From assembly GCF_001429285.1 (NCBI RefSeq), contig NZ_LMJJ01000041.1, positions 280,630-344,629 on the forward strand: 64,000 bases of DNA, in the 5' to 3' direction. The translations under genes were made by a program, and so were the position numbers. The notes under the pieces were generated by a model. The model worked only from the letters and a program-made list of their open reading frames with translations, made no database searches and was not told where the DNA came from. Positions 11,738 through 21,792 of the stretch are shown here, in pieces (the stretch's first letter is position 1; each line of letters begins with the position of its first letter). This DNA is from Ensifer sp. Root278 (GTDB lineage: Bacteria > Pseudomonadota > Alphaproteobacteria > Rhizobiales > Rhizobiaceae).

Positions 11738-11895
11738 GAGGGGTGTCCCGTTCCCCCTCATCCTCGCCCTTGTGGCGGGAATCCAGCAACCCGACGTCCG
11801 TCGGGTCCAAGGACTTGGGCTGATGCCGCAGGTCCAGCGGAACTGCTAGAGATTCCTGTGACGAGCACAGGAATGAGCGAGGTTTTGGGTGGCGC
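11738..11895. repeat. Palindrome-rich intergenic repeat, probably a dispersed rhizobial element
   Basis: The stretch contains several nested inverted repeats, including CCCGACG/CGTCGGG near 11791-11806 and a perfect 9-bp stem ATTCCTGTG/CACAGGAAT around 11855-11877. The left end (CCTCATCCTCGCCCTTGTGG region) and right end look like diverged inverted copies of one another. No coding potential is evident, so the 302-base gap 11668-11969 appears to be repeat plus terminator. The family assignment rests on general resemblance to short palindromic elements of Rhizobiaceae and needs a genome-wide comparison. Confidence 0.5.
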
Positions 11896-11969
11896 CAAGC
11901 CTCCCCAGCGAGCCTTCAATGAAAAGAGATATCTTTGCGCGACGCCTGCTCGGCAGACGCGAGGGGTCG

Positions 11970-12851
11970 TCAGCGCGGACGGCCCCTTTCGGCGATCGCG
12001 ATGCCGCCAAGCACCAGCAGGAGCGCGACGAGATGGAAGAGATGGAAGGTCTCGCCGATCAGGAGCACCGAAAGGAGCGTCCCGAAGACCGGAATGGCAT
12101 TGATGAACAGGCCGGCGCGGTTGGCGCCGATCATCTCGACGCCGCGGACATAGAGCACCTGCGACATCAGCGAGGGGAAGATCGCCGCATAGAGAACGAT
12201 GATCCAGCCGGTGGGATCCGGCGCGATCGCCGTGCCGGTGCCGATTTCCCAGAAGAGCAGCGGCAGGGCGCTTAGAAGCGCGCCGAAGGCAGGCGCCGCG
12301 ATGAAGCTTTGCCAGTGCATCGTCGGCTTGTAGCGCAGTGCGACGGTATAGCCGGCATAGACGACGCAGGCGATGATCATCAACGCGTCGCCGAAATTGA
12401 ACTCGAGCGTCAACAGGCTCGAAATGTCGCCATGGGCTGCAGTCACCAATACGCCGATCAGGGTGACGGTAAAGCCGATCACCTGGGCGATCGACGCCCG
12501 CGTGCGAAACAGCACGAAGTTGAACAGGAAGATCAACATCGGAATGCCGGCCTGGAGAATAACGGCGTTGATGGCACTCGTATATTTCAGCGCCGAATAG
12601 AGCAGCGCGTTGAAGGTGGTGAAGCCGATCGCGCCGTAGGCGAGAAGCTGCAGCCAGTGCTTGCGGATCTTGTCCCAGTCGCGTCGGATCTGCGGCGTCA
12701 TCAGCACCAGGATGACGACCAGCGCGAAGACCCAGCGCAAGGTCGTCAGCATCATCGGGCTTACGTGTCCGACCGCCATCTTGCCGGCGACGGAATTGCC
12801 GCCCCAGAAGAGTGCGGTGACGCAGAGATAGAAGTAGGCCCTGGAATTCAC
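11970..12851 (-). CDS. DMT/EamA-family transporter
   Basis: Inner-membrane exporter-type protein of the drug/metabolite transporter superfamily, 293 aa, with about ten hydrophobic segments arranged as two EamA repeats. The first begins YFYLCVTALFWGGNSVAGKMAVG and contains the family's conserved N-terminal W..N pattern; the second starts near ALMIIACVVYAGYTVALRYKP and ends in a LLLIGETFHLFHLVALLLVLGG block. Substrate is unknown. The gene is divergent from purA with about 205 bases between the starts. Confidence 0.88.
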   Translation of the reverse strand: MNSRAYFYLCVTALFWGGNSVAGKMAVGHVSPMMLTTLRWVFALVVILVLMTPQIRRDWDKIRKHWLQLLAYGAIGFTTFNALLYSALKYTSAINAVILQAGIPMLIFLFNFVLFRTRASIAQVIGFTVTLIGVLVTAAHGDISSLLTLEFNFGDALMIIACVVYAGYTVALRYKPTMHWQSFIAAPAFGALLSALPLLFWEIGTGTAIAPDPTGWIIVLYAAIFPSLMSQVLYVRGVEMIGANRAGLFINAIPVFGTLLSVLLIGETFHLFHLVALLLVLGGIAIAERGRPR

Positions 12852-13056
12852 GATGCTCAGACCTGTGCGGGGATGGGCGACCTGTTGCCGCGATGGCGGG
12901 AGAGACGAAGATATAGGCGCTAAATCCCGCCCTTGTCATGCAAAAAGGGCGGAACGCCGGATATAACGGGGTCGCTTTCCAGATGACAACACAGTATAGA
13001 TGCGCGGGTTTGAGAACAGCGCAGCTTCGTTTGCGCGCCTGCACAGGAAGAGAATT

Positions 13057-14355
<1,299 letters not shown>

Positions 14356-14418
14356 TGTCGGCGAAATGACATTGCGTCGCGATCGCAACGACATACCTGG
14401 GCGTATGAGAAAGTACTA

Positions 14419-16734
14419 ATGGCGGATTTTGTTGCAGTTATTCGCAGGACCGTTGACGGCCTGTCGGAAAACACCCCTGAAATGCGGGACAGGGTATACG
14501 AGAAGGCGCGCGCGGCCGTGCGCCGCCAACTCGAAAACATGAACCCGCGTCCGTCGGACGACATGATCAATCGCCAGTTGGCGAAACTCGAAAACGCCAT
14601 CGTCGAGGTCGACAGCGAATATGCCGAAGCCTTGCCCGCGCTCGAAGAGACGGAGGTGGTGGAGGAAGCGACCGAAGCCGTAGCCGCCGAGTCGCCTGTC
14701 GAGGACGTCGTTTCTGAGCCCGAAGCGCAGCCCGAGCCGGTTGGTGAAAGCCAGCCGATTGCGGTTGCCGAGGAAGCGGCTCCGGAGGCGGAAAGCACTG
14801 CGGCACCTGACCACGATGCTGCGGTTCACGAAGTACCGGCACCGTATACGGAACACTACGTCGAAGCCGCAGAGGTAGCGCCGGCAGAGCGGGTTGCGGA
14901 AGAGCCGGTTGCCGAACATGTCGAAGCGACCGAGGCTCCGGTAGAGGAGCCGAGCGCCCCCGTCGTCGAAGAGCCGCAGGCGGATGCCCCGGTTTACGAG
15001 GCTGCGGAATATTCGGAGCCAGCTCCGGTCGAGAGCTATGAAGAGACCGTCGCTCCCCCGTCGATAGACGAGGAAGCCCGGTCTGTCGAAGAACCGACAT
15101 GGGATGATGTTCCGGCAGTGGCCGCCGAAGAAAAGTCGGCCGCCTCGGAATGGGAGCTGCCGGAATGGGAGACCGCCTCTCCCGTAGCAAAGCACGCCGC
15201 TCCCACGGACCAGCAGGTCGGCGAAGAAGAGCCGGCCCATACCCCCGAGCTTCTTGGCATGCATCCGGTGGAAGAGCTGCAGCAGCATGCGCCGGCGGAG
15301 ACCCCGAGGGCCGAAGCAGAGCTTCCCAAGGTTGACACCGCGCGCAACTGGTCGTTCGACGACAACGATCCCTTTGCGCCTTTGGAGGAACGGCGAACCG
15401 AAAAGAGCGCTGAGCCGGAGATTGCCGATTGGTCCTGGCCGGTCGAGAAGACCGGACAGACGGCCTCGACCGATACCCCTCAGAGCCAGCAAGATCGTGC
15501 AGGCACGGCTTGGGATCACATCGACGACCTGCTCGGTTTCGAAGGTGCCACTGCTGCGGCGACGGCGGGTGCAGCAGCATCGACGGCTGCGCGTGAGCCG
15601 GAGCGTGGCGCTGAGGCACCGGCGCCCGCGGCATCGCGGCCGGCATCTTACCGGGCCACCCCGAAGCCATCGCGCTTCAGCATCAAGCGCCTCGCCGTCG
15701 CTGCAGTCATTTTGCTGGCGCTTGGTGGCGGCGGCTTCGCCTACTGGCAGAACCGGGAAGCCGGCAATGCCTGGCTTTCGGGCATCGTGGCATCGGTCAC
15801 CTCGGCCGTTTCAAACATCGGTGGATCGCCGGCACAAGAGGGCGCTCCGCCGGCGGAAACCCAGGGAGAATCGACGCAGCAGGAACCGGCACGGCACGAC
15901 GACACGGCGGTCCCGGACAACAGCTCGACCAAGTTCACCCAACGCCTTCTTGGTGACGGCTCGGAAGTCGACAATGGACCTGCCACCGCAAGCGGCGAGA
16001 GCGCCGCGCAGGAAGGCAAGTCCGTGGCACAGCAGACAGAGGCGAGCAAGCCCGTCGAAACGGCCACTGCCCAAGGTGGAACGGCCGGACAGGCTGCAGG
16101 CACGCCGCCTGCGGGCCAGCAGACCGGTGGTCAGCCGACGACGCCGGAGATTGCGATCGCCAATGGCGAGAAGATGTTCCTCTACGAAGAGCGTCTCGGC
16201 CAGTCTTCGCCGACGGCCATTCCGGGAACCGTTGCGTGGTCGGTAAAGGAAGAATCGCCTGGTGGCGACGCCAAGCCTGAACCGGCCATCCAGGCGCAGA
16301 TCACCATTCCGGACCGGGGTCTGACCGCGTTGATGACGATCAAGCGCAACGCCGACGAGTCCTTGCCGGCCAGCCATGTCGTCGAATTCGTCTTCTCGCT
16401 GCCGCCGAACTTCGAAGGCGGCGCGATCGACAGCGTTCAGCGCGTTTCGATGAAGCGTACGGAGCAGGATCGCGGCGATGCGCTGATTGCGGTTCCGGCC
16501 AAGATCACCGACGATTTCCATATGATCGCGCTCAACGATTCGAAGGACGCGATCGGCAACAACACCGAACTGCTGCGCAGCCGGAGTTGGATCGACATTC
16601 CGCTGACCTACAGGAACGGGCGCCGCGCACTGCTGACGCTGGAGAAGGGGCCGAGCGGAACCGACGCCTTCAACCAGGCGATGCGCGCTTGGACGGCCGC
16701 ACCGGCAACGGACGCGGCGACCAACAGCCAGTAA
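14419..16734 (+). CDS. Large acidic single-pass membrane protein, function unknown
   Basis: A 771-aa protein I do not recognise functionally. Residues 1-70 form a short, probably helical conserved segment (FVAVIRRTVDGLSENTPEMR). Residues 75-400 are disordered and very rich in Glu, Pro, Ala and Val. One membrane helix lies near residues 424-444 (LAVAAVILLALGGGGF). A second low-complexity Gln/Thr/Gly/Ala linker follows, then a globular C-terminal domain of about 200 residues (from GEKMFLYEERLGQS to the end) that is probably periplasmic. It lies 63 bases after purA on the same strand and ends at a terminator facing rpoH, an arrangement I recall as conserved among rhizobia. The charged linker suggests a spacer between cytoplasm and envelope; this is inference. 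Confidence 0.85.
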   Translation: MADFVAVIRRTVDGLSENTPEMRDRVYEKARAAVRRQLENMNPRPSDDMINRQLAKLENAIVEVDSEYAEALPALEETEVVEEATEAVAAESPVEDVVSEPEAQPEPVGESQPIAVAEEAAPEAESTAAPDHDAAVHEVPAPYTEHYVEAAEVAPAERVAEEPVAEHVEATEAPVEEPSAPVVEEPQADAPVYEAAEYSEPAPVESYEETVAPPSIDEEARSVEEPTWDDVPAVAAEEKSAASEWELPEWETASPVAKHAAPTDQQVGEEEPAHTPELLGMHPVEELQQHAPAETPRAEAELPKVDTARNWSFDDNDPFAPLEERRTEKSAEPEIADWSWPVEKTGQTASTDTPQSQQDRAGTAWDHIDDLLGFEGATAAATAGAAASTAAREPERGAEAPAPAASRPASYRATPKPSRFSIKRLAVAAVILLALGGGGFAYWQNREAGNAWLSGIVASVTSAVSNIGGSPAQEGAPPAETQGESTQQEPARHDDTAVPDNSSTKFTQRLLGDGSEVDNGPATASGESAAQEGKSVAQQTEASKPVETATAQGGTAGQAAGTPPAGQQTGGQPTTPEIAIANGEKMFLYEERLGQSSPTAIPGTVAWSVKEESPGGDAKPEPAIQAQITIPDRGLTALMTIKRNADESLPASHVVEFVFSLPPNFEGGAIDSVQRVSMKRTEQDRGDALIAVPAKITDDFHMIALNDSKDAIGNNTELLRSRSWIDIPLTYRNGRRALLTLEKGPSGTDAFNQAMRAWTAAPATDAATNSQ

Positions 16735-16760
16735 GCAAGCGCGGTCGGACAGGACAAAGA

Positions 16761-16792
16761 AAACCCGGCAGGAGCGATCCGCCGGGTTTTTC
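16761..16792 (+). terminator. Intrinsic terminator after the 771-aa protein gene
   Basis: AAACCCGGC (16761-16769) pairs with GCCGGGTTT (16781-16789), with further pairing inside the loop, and a T run follows. It separates this gene from convergent rpoH and could work on both strands. Confidence 0.88.
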
Positions 16793-16850
16793 ATTTGGCT
16801 TTTATCGATGACGGGCAACCGTAGCGCCCGGAAACCGCGAAGAGCGTTTA

Positions 16851-17756
16851 TTATGCGCCCTCGACGACCCGCAATGCATTGGCGCGCTCGAGAGCGGCCT
16901 TGCGCACGGCGTCCTGGACCTTCTCGAAGGCACGGACCTCGATCTGCCGCACGCGCTCGCGGCTGATGTCGAACTCGGCCGAAAGATCCTCGAGCGTCAG
17001 CGGCTCTTCGGTCAGGCGGCGTGCCTCGAAGATGCGGCGCTCGCGGTCGTTCAGCACTTTCATCGCATTGGCGAGCAACGCCCTGCGGTTTTCAAGCTCG
17101 TCCTGTTCGATCAGGATTTCTTCCTGGTTGTCGTGATCGTCGACAAGCCAATCCTGCCACTGGCCGGAGTCGCCTTCGCTCGCCTTGATGGGCGCGTTGA
17201 GGGAAGCGTCGCCGGAGAGGCGGCGGTTCATCGAAACCACTTCATCCTCGCTCACCTTGAGCGTGGTGGCGATTTCCTTGACTTGTTCGGGCTTCAGATC
17301 GCCCTCGTCGAGCGCCTGGATCTTGCCCTTGAGGCGACGCAGGTTGAAGAACAGCCGCTTCTGGTTGGCGGTCGTGCCCATTTTCACCAGCGACCACGAG
17401 CGCAGGATATATTCCTGGATCGCCGCCTTGATCCACCACATCGCGTAGGTGGCAAGGCGGAAGCCGCGATCGGGCTCGAACTTCTTGACGGCCTGCATCA
17501 AGCCGACATTGCCTTCGGATACGACTTCGCCGATCGGCAGGCCGTAGCCGCGATAGCCCATCGCGATCTTGGCGACGAGGCGAAGGTGGCTGGTGACCAG
17601 CTTGTGCGCTGCTTTGCGGTCGTCATGCTCCTGGTACCGCTTGGCGAGCATGTACTCTTCCTGCGGTTCCAGCATCGGAAACTTGCGGATTTCGTCGAGA
17701 TAGCGATTGAGGCCGCCTTCTCCAGCGGCAATGGTCGGCAAATTGTTTCGGGCCAT
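16851..17756 (-). CDS. rpoH: RNA polymerase heat-shock sigma factor RpoH
   Basis: Sigma-32 family factor, 301 aa, that directs polymerase to heat-shock promoters. Region 2 includes YMLAKRYQEHDD and the -10 recognition/melting segment RLATYAMWWIKAAIQEYILRSW. The diagnostic RpoH box reads QKRLFFNLRRLK. Region 4 ends with DISRERVRQIEVRAFEKVQ, the -35 recognition helix. ATG 17756 gives the usual N-terminus MARNNLPTIAAGEGGL and has an AAGGGGGG ribosome-binding site; the frame is open further upstream without family match. Turnover by FtsH, also in this window, is known for this family. Confidence 0.96.
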   Translation of the reverse strand: MARNNLPTIAAGEGGLNRYLDEIRKFPMLEPQEEYMLAKRYQEHDDRKAAHKLVTSHLRLVAKIAMGYRGYGLPIGEVVSEGNVGLMQAVKKFEPDRGFRLATYAMWWIKAAIQEYILRSWSLVKMGTTANQKRLFFNLRRLKGKIQALDEGDLKPEQVKEIATTLKVSEDEVVSMNRRLSGDASLNAPIKASEGDSGQWQDWLVDDHDNQEEILIEQDELENRRALLANAMKVLNDRERRIFEARRLTEEPLTLEDLSAEFDISRERVRQIEVRAFEKVQDAVRKAALERANALRVVEGA

Positions 17757-17841
17757 ATGAAGCACCCCCCTTTGTCGTCTCCGGCCTCCGGTCGGCAAGC
17801 CGGGCATGTGGGTCTTCGTCAAGACCCCACGAGCCTAGAAA

Positions 17842-17869
17842 ATAAGTACGGCGAAAGCATGATTCAAGG
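17842..17869 (-). promoter_or_regulatory. Candidate rpoH promoter
   Basis: On the minus strand CTTGAA (17864-17869) is followed after 16 bases by CTTATT (17842-17847), about 85 bases before the rpoH ATG. The -35 resembles both housekeeping and heat-shock forms, so autoregulation is possible but not shown. Confidence 0.4.
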
Positions 17870-17968
17870 AGTCCGGTTTCACCAATCTGTGACGCCGGGC
17901 GACAGAAATGTCACGAACAAAGACTGAGCCTTAAATTGGAATCCCGACACCGGAATTCAAGGGCACGA

Positions 17969-18997
17969 TCACTCTTCGCTCCGCAGGGCCTCGATCAGTT
18001 GCTCCATGTCGACAGGCACCGGTGATTCGAAATGCATGGTCTCGCCGGTCGCCGGATGTTCGAACTGCAGCATGAAGGCGTGCAGGGCCTGGCGGTGAAA
18101 TTGATTGACGACGACCCTGGCCGCATCCGGCAACAAGTTCGCCTTGGTGCGGAAGGCGGCGCCGTATTCCGGATCGCCGATCAGCGGATGGCCGATATGG
18201 GCCATGTGCACGCGGATCTGGTGCGTGCGCCCCGTTTCGAGGTGGCATTCCACCGTCGACGCCAGGCAGGTGCCATCGGGCTTTTCGAGATAACGCTCGA
18301 CGACCTCGTAGTGGGTGATGGCTTCGCGGGCGTCGTCGCTGTCTTCGCGCTTGACCGCGCGTTTCGTCCGGTCGACGGCACGCCCGAGTGGGGCGTCGAT
18401 CGTTCCCTTCAGCTGCCGCGGGCGGCCCCAGACGACGGCCCGATAGGCGCGTTCGAGCGGGCCGGTGCGGCCGTGGTCGGCAAACTGCTCCGAGAGGTGG
18501 CGGTGCGCGGCATCGTTCTTGGCGACAACCATGACGCCGCTCGTCTCCTTGTCGAGGCGATGGACGATGCCCGGGCGCTTGACGCCGCCGATGCCCGACA
18601 GGCTGCTGCCGCAATGATGGATGAGCGCATTGACCAGCGTACCGGTCCAGTTGCCGGCGCCGGGATGAACGACGAGGCCGGCTGGCTTGCAAAGCACGAT
18701 CAGGTCGTCGTCTTCGTAGAGCACGTCGAGCGAGATGTCTTCGCCCTTCGGCTCCGGATCTTCCGGTTCGGGCAGGTCGATCTCGAAGACATCGCCGGGA
18801 TGGACCTTCTTCTTCGCTTCGGTCACCGCCTTGCCGTTGATCGACACCGCTCCCTGTGCGATCAGGCCCTTGATCCGGTTGCGGGAGAATTCACCCGAAA
18901 GTGCGTCCGTCAGGAAGGAATCCAGGCGTCCCGCGGCATCCTCGCCCGCCGTCAGGACTTTCCTATTGGCCGTCGCTTGTTTAAAGGGGTCGTTCAT
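17969..18997 (-). CDS. rluD: RluD-family 23S rRNA pseudouridine synthase
   Basis: RluA/RluD-type pseudouridine synthase of 342 aa. An N-terminal S4 RNA-binding domain (RLDSFLTDALSGEFSRNRIKGLIAQGAV) precedes the catalytic domain with HRLDKETSGVMVVAK, whose Asp is the catalytic residue. The C-terminal motif TGRTHQIRVHMAHIGHPLIGDPEYG is diagnostic. ATG 18997 gives MNDPFKQATANRKV; upstream in-frame codons overlap the divergent gene. The start is 28 bases from that of the divergent small membrane protein, so their promoters must interleave. Exact target uridines cannot be read from sequence. Confidence 0.92.
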   Translation of the reverse strand: MNDPFKQATANRKVLTAGEDAAGRLDSFLTDALSGEFSRNRIKGLIAQGAVSINGKAVTEAKKKVHPGDVFEIDLPEPEDPEPKGEDISLDVLYEDDDLIVLCKPAGLVVHPGAGNWTGTLVNALIHHCGSSLSGIGGVKRPGIVHRLDKETSGVMVVAKNDAAHRHLSEQFADHGRTGPLERAYRAVVWGRPRQLKGTIDAPLGRAVDRTKRAVKREDSDDAREAITHYEVVERYLEKPDGTCLASTVECHLETGRTHQIRVHMAHIGHPLIGDPEYGAAFRTKANLLPDAARVVVNQFHRQALHAFMLQFEHPATGETMHFESPVPVDMEQLIEALRSEE

Positions 18998-19025
18998 TCC
19001 GTTCAAATCCGAAAAAAGGCCAACC

Positions 19026-19409
19026 ATGACCGCAATCGAGCCCGATGACCAGGAAGACAAGCCGCTAGATCCGGCCATGGAAAATGTCCGCCGCAAGATG
19101 GTGAAGCTTCAGCTCGTCTCGGCCGGCGTCATGTTGGTCATGCTTATGGCCGTCCTTGGGACGATTGTCTACAAGCTGACGCGCACGGACGCGAAGGCGC
19201 CCGTTCAGGCCGCCACTGCCGTCGTTCCGAGCGAAGCGCCGGTCAATGCGGTCGCAGCACTGCCCGCCGGCTTCACCGTCACGAACGTGGCGCTCTCCGG
19301 CTCCCAGGTGCTCTTCTACGGCAACCTGCCGGGATCGGAGCCGCGCGCCATCGTGTTCGATATCGGCGCCGGCCGCATCGTCGCCGACATCACCGTCAGG
19401 ACCAACTGA
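19026..19409 (+). CDS. Small single-pass inner-membrane protein, function unknown
   Basis: A 127-aa protein with a charged N-terminus (PDDQEDKPLDPAMENVRRKMVK), one strong membrane helix near residues 29-49 (LVSAGVMLVMLMAVLGTIVYKL) and a predicted periplasmic beta-rich C-terminus ending GAGRIVADITVRTN. It resembles a conserved Rhizobiales family of unknown function. It is divergent from rluD across a 28-base gap and is followed four bases later by an RNA methyltransferase gene, so it probably forms an operon with the latter. Confidence 0.85.
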   Translation: MTAIEPDDQEDKPLDPAMENVRRKMVKLQLVSAGVMLVMLMAVLGTIVYKLTRTDAKAPVQAATAVVPSEAPVNAVAALPAGFTVTNVALSGSQVLFYGNLPGSEPRAIVFDIGAGRIVADITVRTN

Positions 19410-19413
19410 CGGC

Positions 19414-20250
19414 ATGGCGAGCGCCCTCCCGCCCGTCCAGCGCATCGACGACGCCGCCGATCCCAGGATTGCCGGCTTCGTTTCGATCAAGGAGCGCGAC
19501 CTGACGGGACGGCAGGGCCGCTTCATCGCCGAAGGCACGGTCGTGCTGCGCATGCTGGCGGCTGCGCATCAAAGCGGGCGCGGCTTTGCCGCCGAGGCGA
19601 TCCTGCTGCTCGAAAACCGTCTCGCCGGCGTTCAGGAAATCCTCGAACGATTTCCGTCGACGGTGCCCGTCTATGTGGCGAACGCGCAGGTGTTCGATGC
19701 GATCGCCGGCTTCAACATGCACCGGGGCGTGCTTGCGCTCGGTCGCCGCGAAGGCGCGCCCGGCCGCGACGCCTTGATCGCGTCGCTGCCGGCGTCGAGC
19801 CTCGTGCTGGCGGCCTGCGGCATCTCCAATCACGACAACATGGGGGCGCTTTTCCGCAACGCTGCGGCCTTCGGGGTCGATGCCGTGCTGATGGACGAGA
19901 CGAGCTGCGACCCGATGTATCGCAAGGCGATCCGCGTCTCCGTGGGCTCGGTGCTGACGGTGCCCTTTGTGCGCGAAGGCTCGGTGGCCGCGATGCTGGA
20001 GCGGCTGCAGCAGACGGGCTTTGCGATCTGGGGGCTCTCTCCCGCCGGAGAAACCGATCTTGGCGCGATCCCCCCGGCGGCGCGTACGGCACTTCTCATG
20101 GGGACCGAAGGGGAGGGGTTGCCGCAATCCGTGCTGACCTCGATCCGCACGGCGCGAATCCGCCAGCGTCCGGGCCTCGATAGCCTCAACGTCTCGACGG
20201 CGGCCGGCATTGCCCTGCACCAGGTGGCGCTGATCAACGGCCGCATCTGA
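19414..20250 (+). CDS. SpoU/TrmH-family RNA 2'-O-methyltransferase
   Basis: SAM-dependent ribose methyltransferase, 278 aa, of the knotted SPOUT fold. An N-terminal substrate-binding part precedes the three SpoU motifs: ACGISNHDNMGALFRNAAAF (motif 1), LLMGTEGEGLP (motif 2) and LNVSTAAGIALHQ (motif 3). The target could be rRNA or tRNA. ATG 19414 lies four bases after the stop of the small membrane protein gene, implying translational coupling. Confidence 0.92.
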   Translation: MASALPPVQRIDDAADPRIAGFVSIKERDLTGRQGRFIAEGTVVLRMLAAAHQSGRGFAAEAILLLENRLAGVQEILERFPSTVPVYVANAQVFDAIAGFNMHRGVLALGRREGAPGRDALIASLPASSLVLAACGISNHDNMGALFRNAAAFGVDAVLMDETSCDPMYRKAIRVSVGSVLTVPFVREGSVAAMLERLQQTGFAIWGLSPAGETDLGAIPPAARTALLMGTEGEGLPQSVLTSIRTARIRQRPGLDSLNVSTAAGIALHQVALINGRI

Positions 20251-20358
20251 CACTCAAGGTTCCCAGGCTTTCCGGTGACAGCAGGAAATGGCTCGATCCC
20301 GTGACCTGGTGACCGGCGCGTGCGCCAAAGGCGTCAATGGTCTGCCCGGCCAACGGCT

Positions 20359-21528
20359 CTATTCGCGCGGCAGAATGTCCTTCGCCCGCTTCGCCAAACT
20401 CTCCCGCTTGGCTGCGCCTTGCTCTTGCTCTTCACCTGCCAGCAGATTGAGGATGGGGGAGGAGGGGCCTTCGTTCGTCGCCGTCAACGCAACCATGCCG
20501 GCGGCAATTGCCGCAACCTCGTCGCGCAGAGCGTCGTCATGGGCGGCGGATTTCGAATTGGTCAGGCGTTCCGAAAGCGCGGTGGCGCGGTTGCGCAGAT
20601 CATCGGCGGCTGCAGAACCAGCAATCTCGCTGGCCGGCTGATCGGGCGGGGATACGGAACCGTTGGCAGCCTGTTCGGTGGCCGGCCGGCGTTCCTTCCT
20701 CAGCGGGAAGGCGATGCCCGCGGCGCGCAGGGCCTTGGCTGCATCGCGCATTTCCTGATTGGTATCCTTCACCTTGGTCTTCAACCGTTCGATTTCTCCC
20801 GCGCGCCGCTCGAGTGCGCTTTCGCGGTCGGCGCTGGTTGCCATCTCGCGCGCCAGCTTGTCTTCCAGCCGGTGTAGCCGCGTTTCGTCGCGAGAGAGGC
20901 GAATCTCCATTTCCTTGGCATGGGTCGTCTCGGCCTTGAGATCGCCACGCAGGGCTTCGCGCTCGTCGCGCAGCGTGGCTATCCGGCTCTTCAGATGCTC
21001 GACCTCGGTCTCGCGCGCCACCAGGGTGATCCTGAGATTGTCGATTTCGGCGGCATGCTGGGCGAGGTGGACGCCGAGCTTCTGTATCTCGTCGGATTTT
21101 CCGGCATTGTCGCGCTCGACGCTGTCGAGCGTTGCCTTCATCCGTTCCAGGCGCTGCTCGAATTGCCGGATGGCAGAGCGCATGTCCGCCGCTTCGACGT
21201 TCATGTCGGCAAGCTGCGCATGCAGGTCGGCATTCTCGCCGCCAAGGCGCCGCGCCTCGTGCAAACTCTTCTCGTTGGCAAGCATCAGCGACACGCCCTT
21301 GTCGCGTTCGCGCTTCAGGGCTTGCTGCGTGCGGGCGTTTTCAGCGGCGTAAGCGGCCCGGGCAGCGTCCTTCTGTGCGCGCACCTCCTGCGGGCTGAGC
21401 GGCATGGTCGCCTTCAGTCGGTCTTCGGCAAAGCGCACGATGCGGCGGTGGATCGCCGGTGCGACCAGCAGACCGATGATGATCGCCGTCAGAAAGCCCA
21501 GGGCAAAGAGAAGCGCGAATTGGATCAC
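20359..21528 (-). CDS. Membrane-anchored coiled-coil protein, function unknown
   Basis: A 389-aa protein with an N-terminal membrane helix (FALLFALGFLTAIIIGLLVAP) and a long, highly charged alpha-helical region from about residue 40 to 290. This region is dominated by Arg, Glu, Lys and Ala in heptad-like order (for example RLERMKATLDSVERDNAGKS), typical of a cytoplasmic coiled coil. The last 100 residues are less structured. It reads towards trmH-type methyltransferase in convergent orientation. The family appears restricted to rhizobia; a scaffolding or envelope role is a guess. Confidence 0.82.
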   Translation of the reverse strand: MIQFALLFALGFLTAIIIGLLVAPAIHRRIVRFAEDRLKATMPLSPQEVRAQKDAARAAYAAENARTQQALKRERDKGVSLMLANEKSLHEARRLGGENADLHAQLADMNVEAADMRSAIRQFEQRLERMKATLDSVERDNAGKSDEIQKLGVHLAQHAAEIDNLRITLVARETEVEHLKSRIATLRDEREALRGDLKAETTHAKEMEIRLSRDETRLHRLEDKLAREMATSADRESALERRAGEIERLKTKVKDTNQEMRDAAKALRAAGIAFPLRKERRPATEQAANGSVSPPDQPASEIAGSAAADDLRNRATALSERLTNSKSAAHDDALRDEVAAIAAGMVALTATNEGPSSPILNLLAGEEQEQGAAKRESLAKRAKDILPRE

Positions 21529-21678
21529 GAGCTGGCCGTTTCAAAACTGTACCGGAACCGGAGTGGCTGCCGGACCTCGCGGTGCGGCAGGCACTCCTTA
21601 ATTCCGCATTCTTGCACTAAACATGACGTTTCGTGCGCTGCAAGTCTCCGGCGCGGGATTTTGCCTGCGCCGACCCGA

Positions 21679-21786
21679 CTACAGCGACCTTCGCGCGCTC
21701 TTTAGACGCGCGAAGGTCGCTGTAGCATTTTAGATCTGCTGCATAATTTTGCCCTTATATCGATGCCGATTTAAGGAATAATGCAG
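21679..21786. repeat. RIME-like double-palindrome element, copy 1
   Basis: Two palindromes lie side by side. The first is a perfect 19-bp stem (21679-21697 with 21707-21725) with CTACAGCGACCTTCGCGCG as its left arm. The second, 21739-21786, is imperfect, with CTGCAT and ATGCAG ends. Both palindrome types recur at 24069-24167 and 28182-28285, where the order is reversed, so this copy is in the opposite orientation. Size and two-palindrome build resemble the rhizobial intergenic mosaic element RIME1. It fills most of the gap between the coiled-coil gene and eipA. Confidence 0.8.
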
Positions 21787-21792
21787 CTGACC

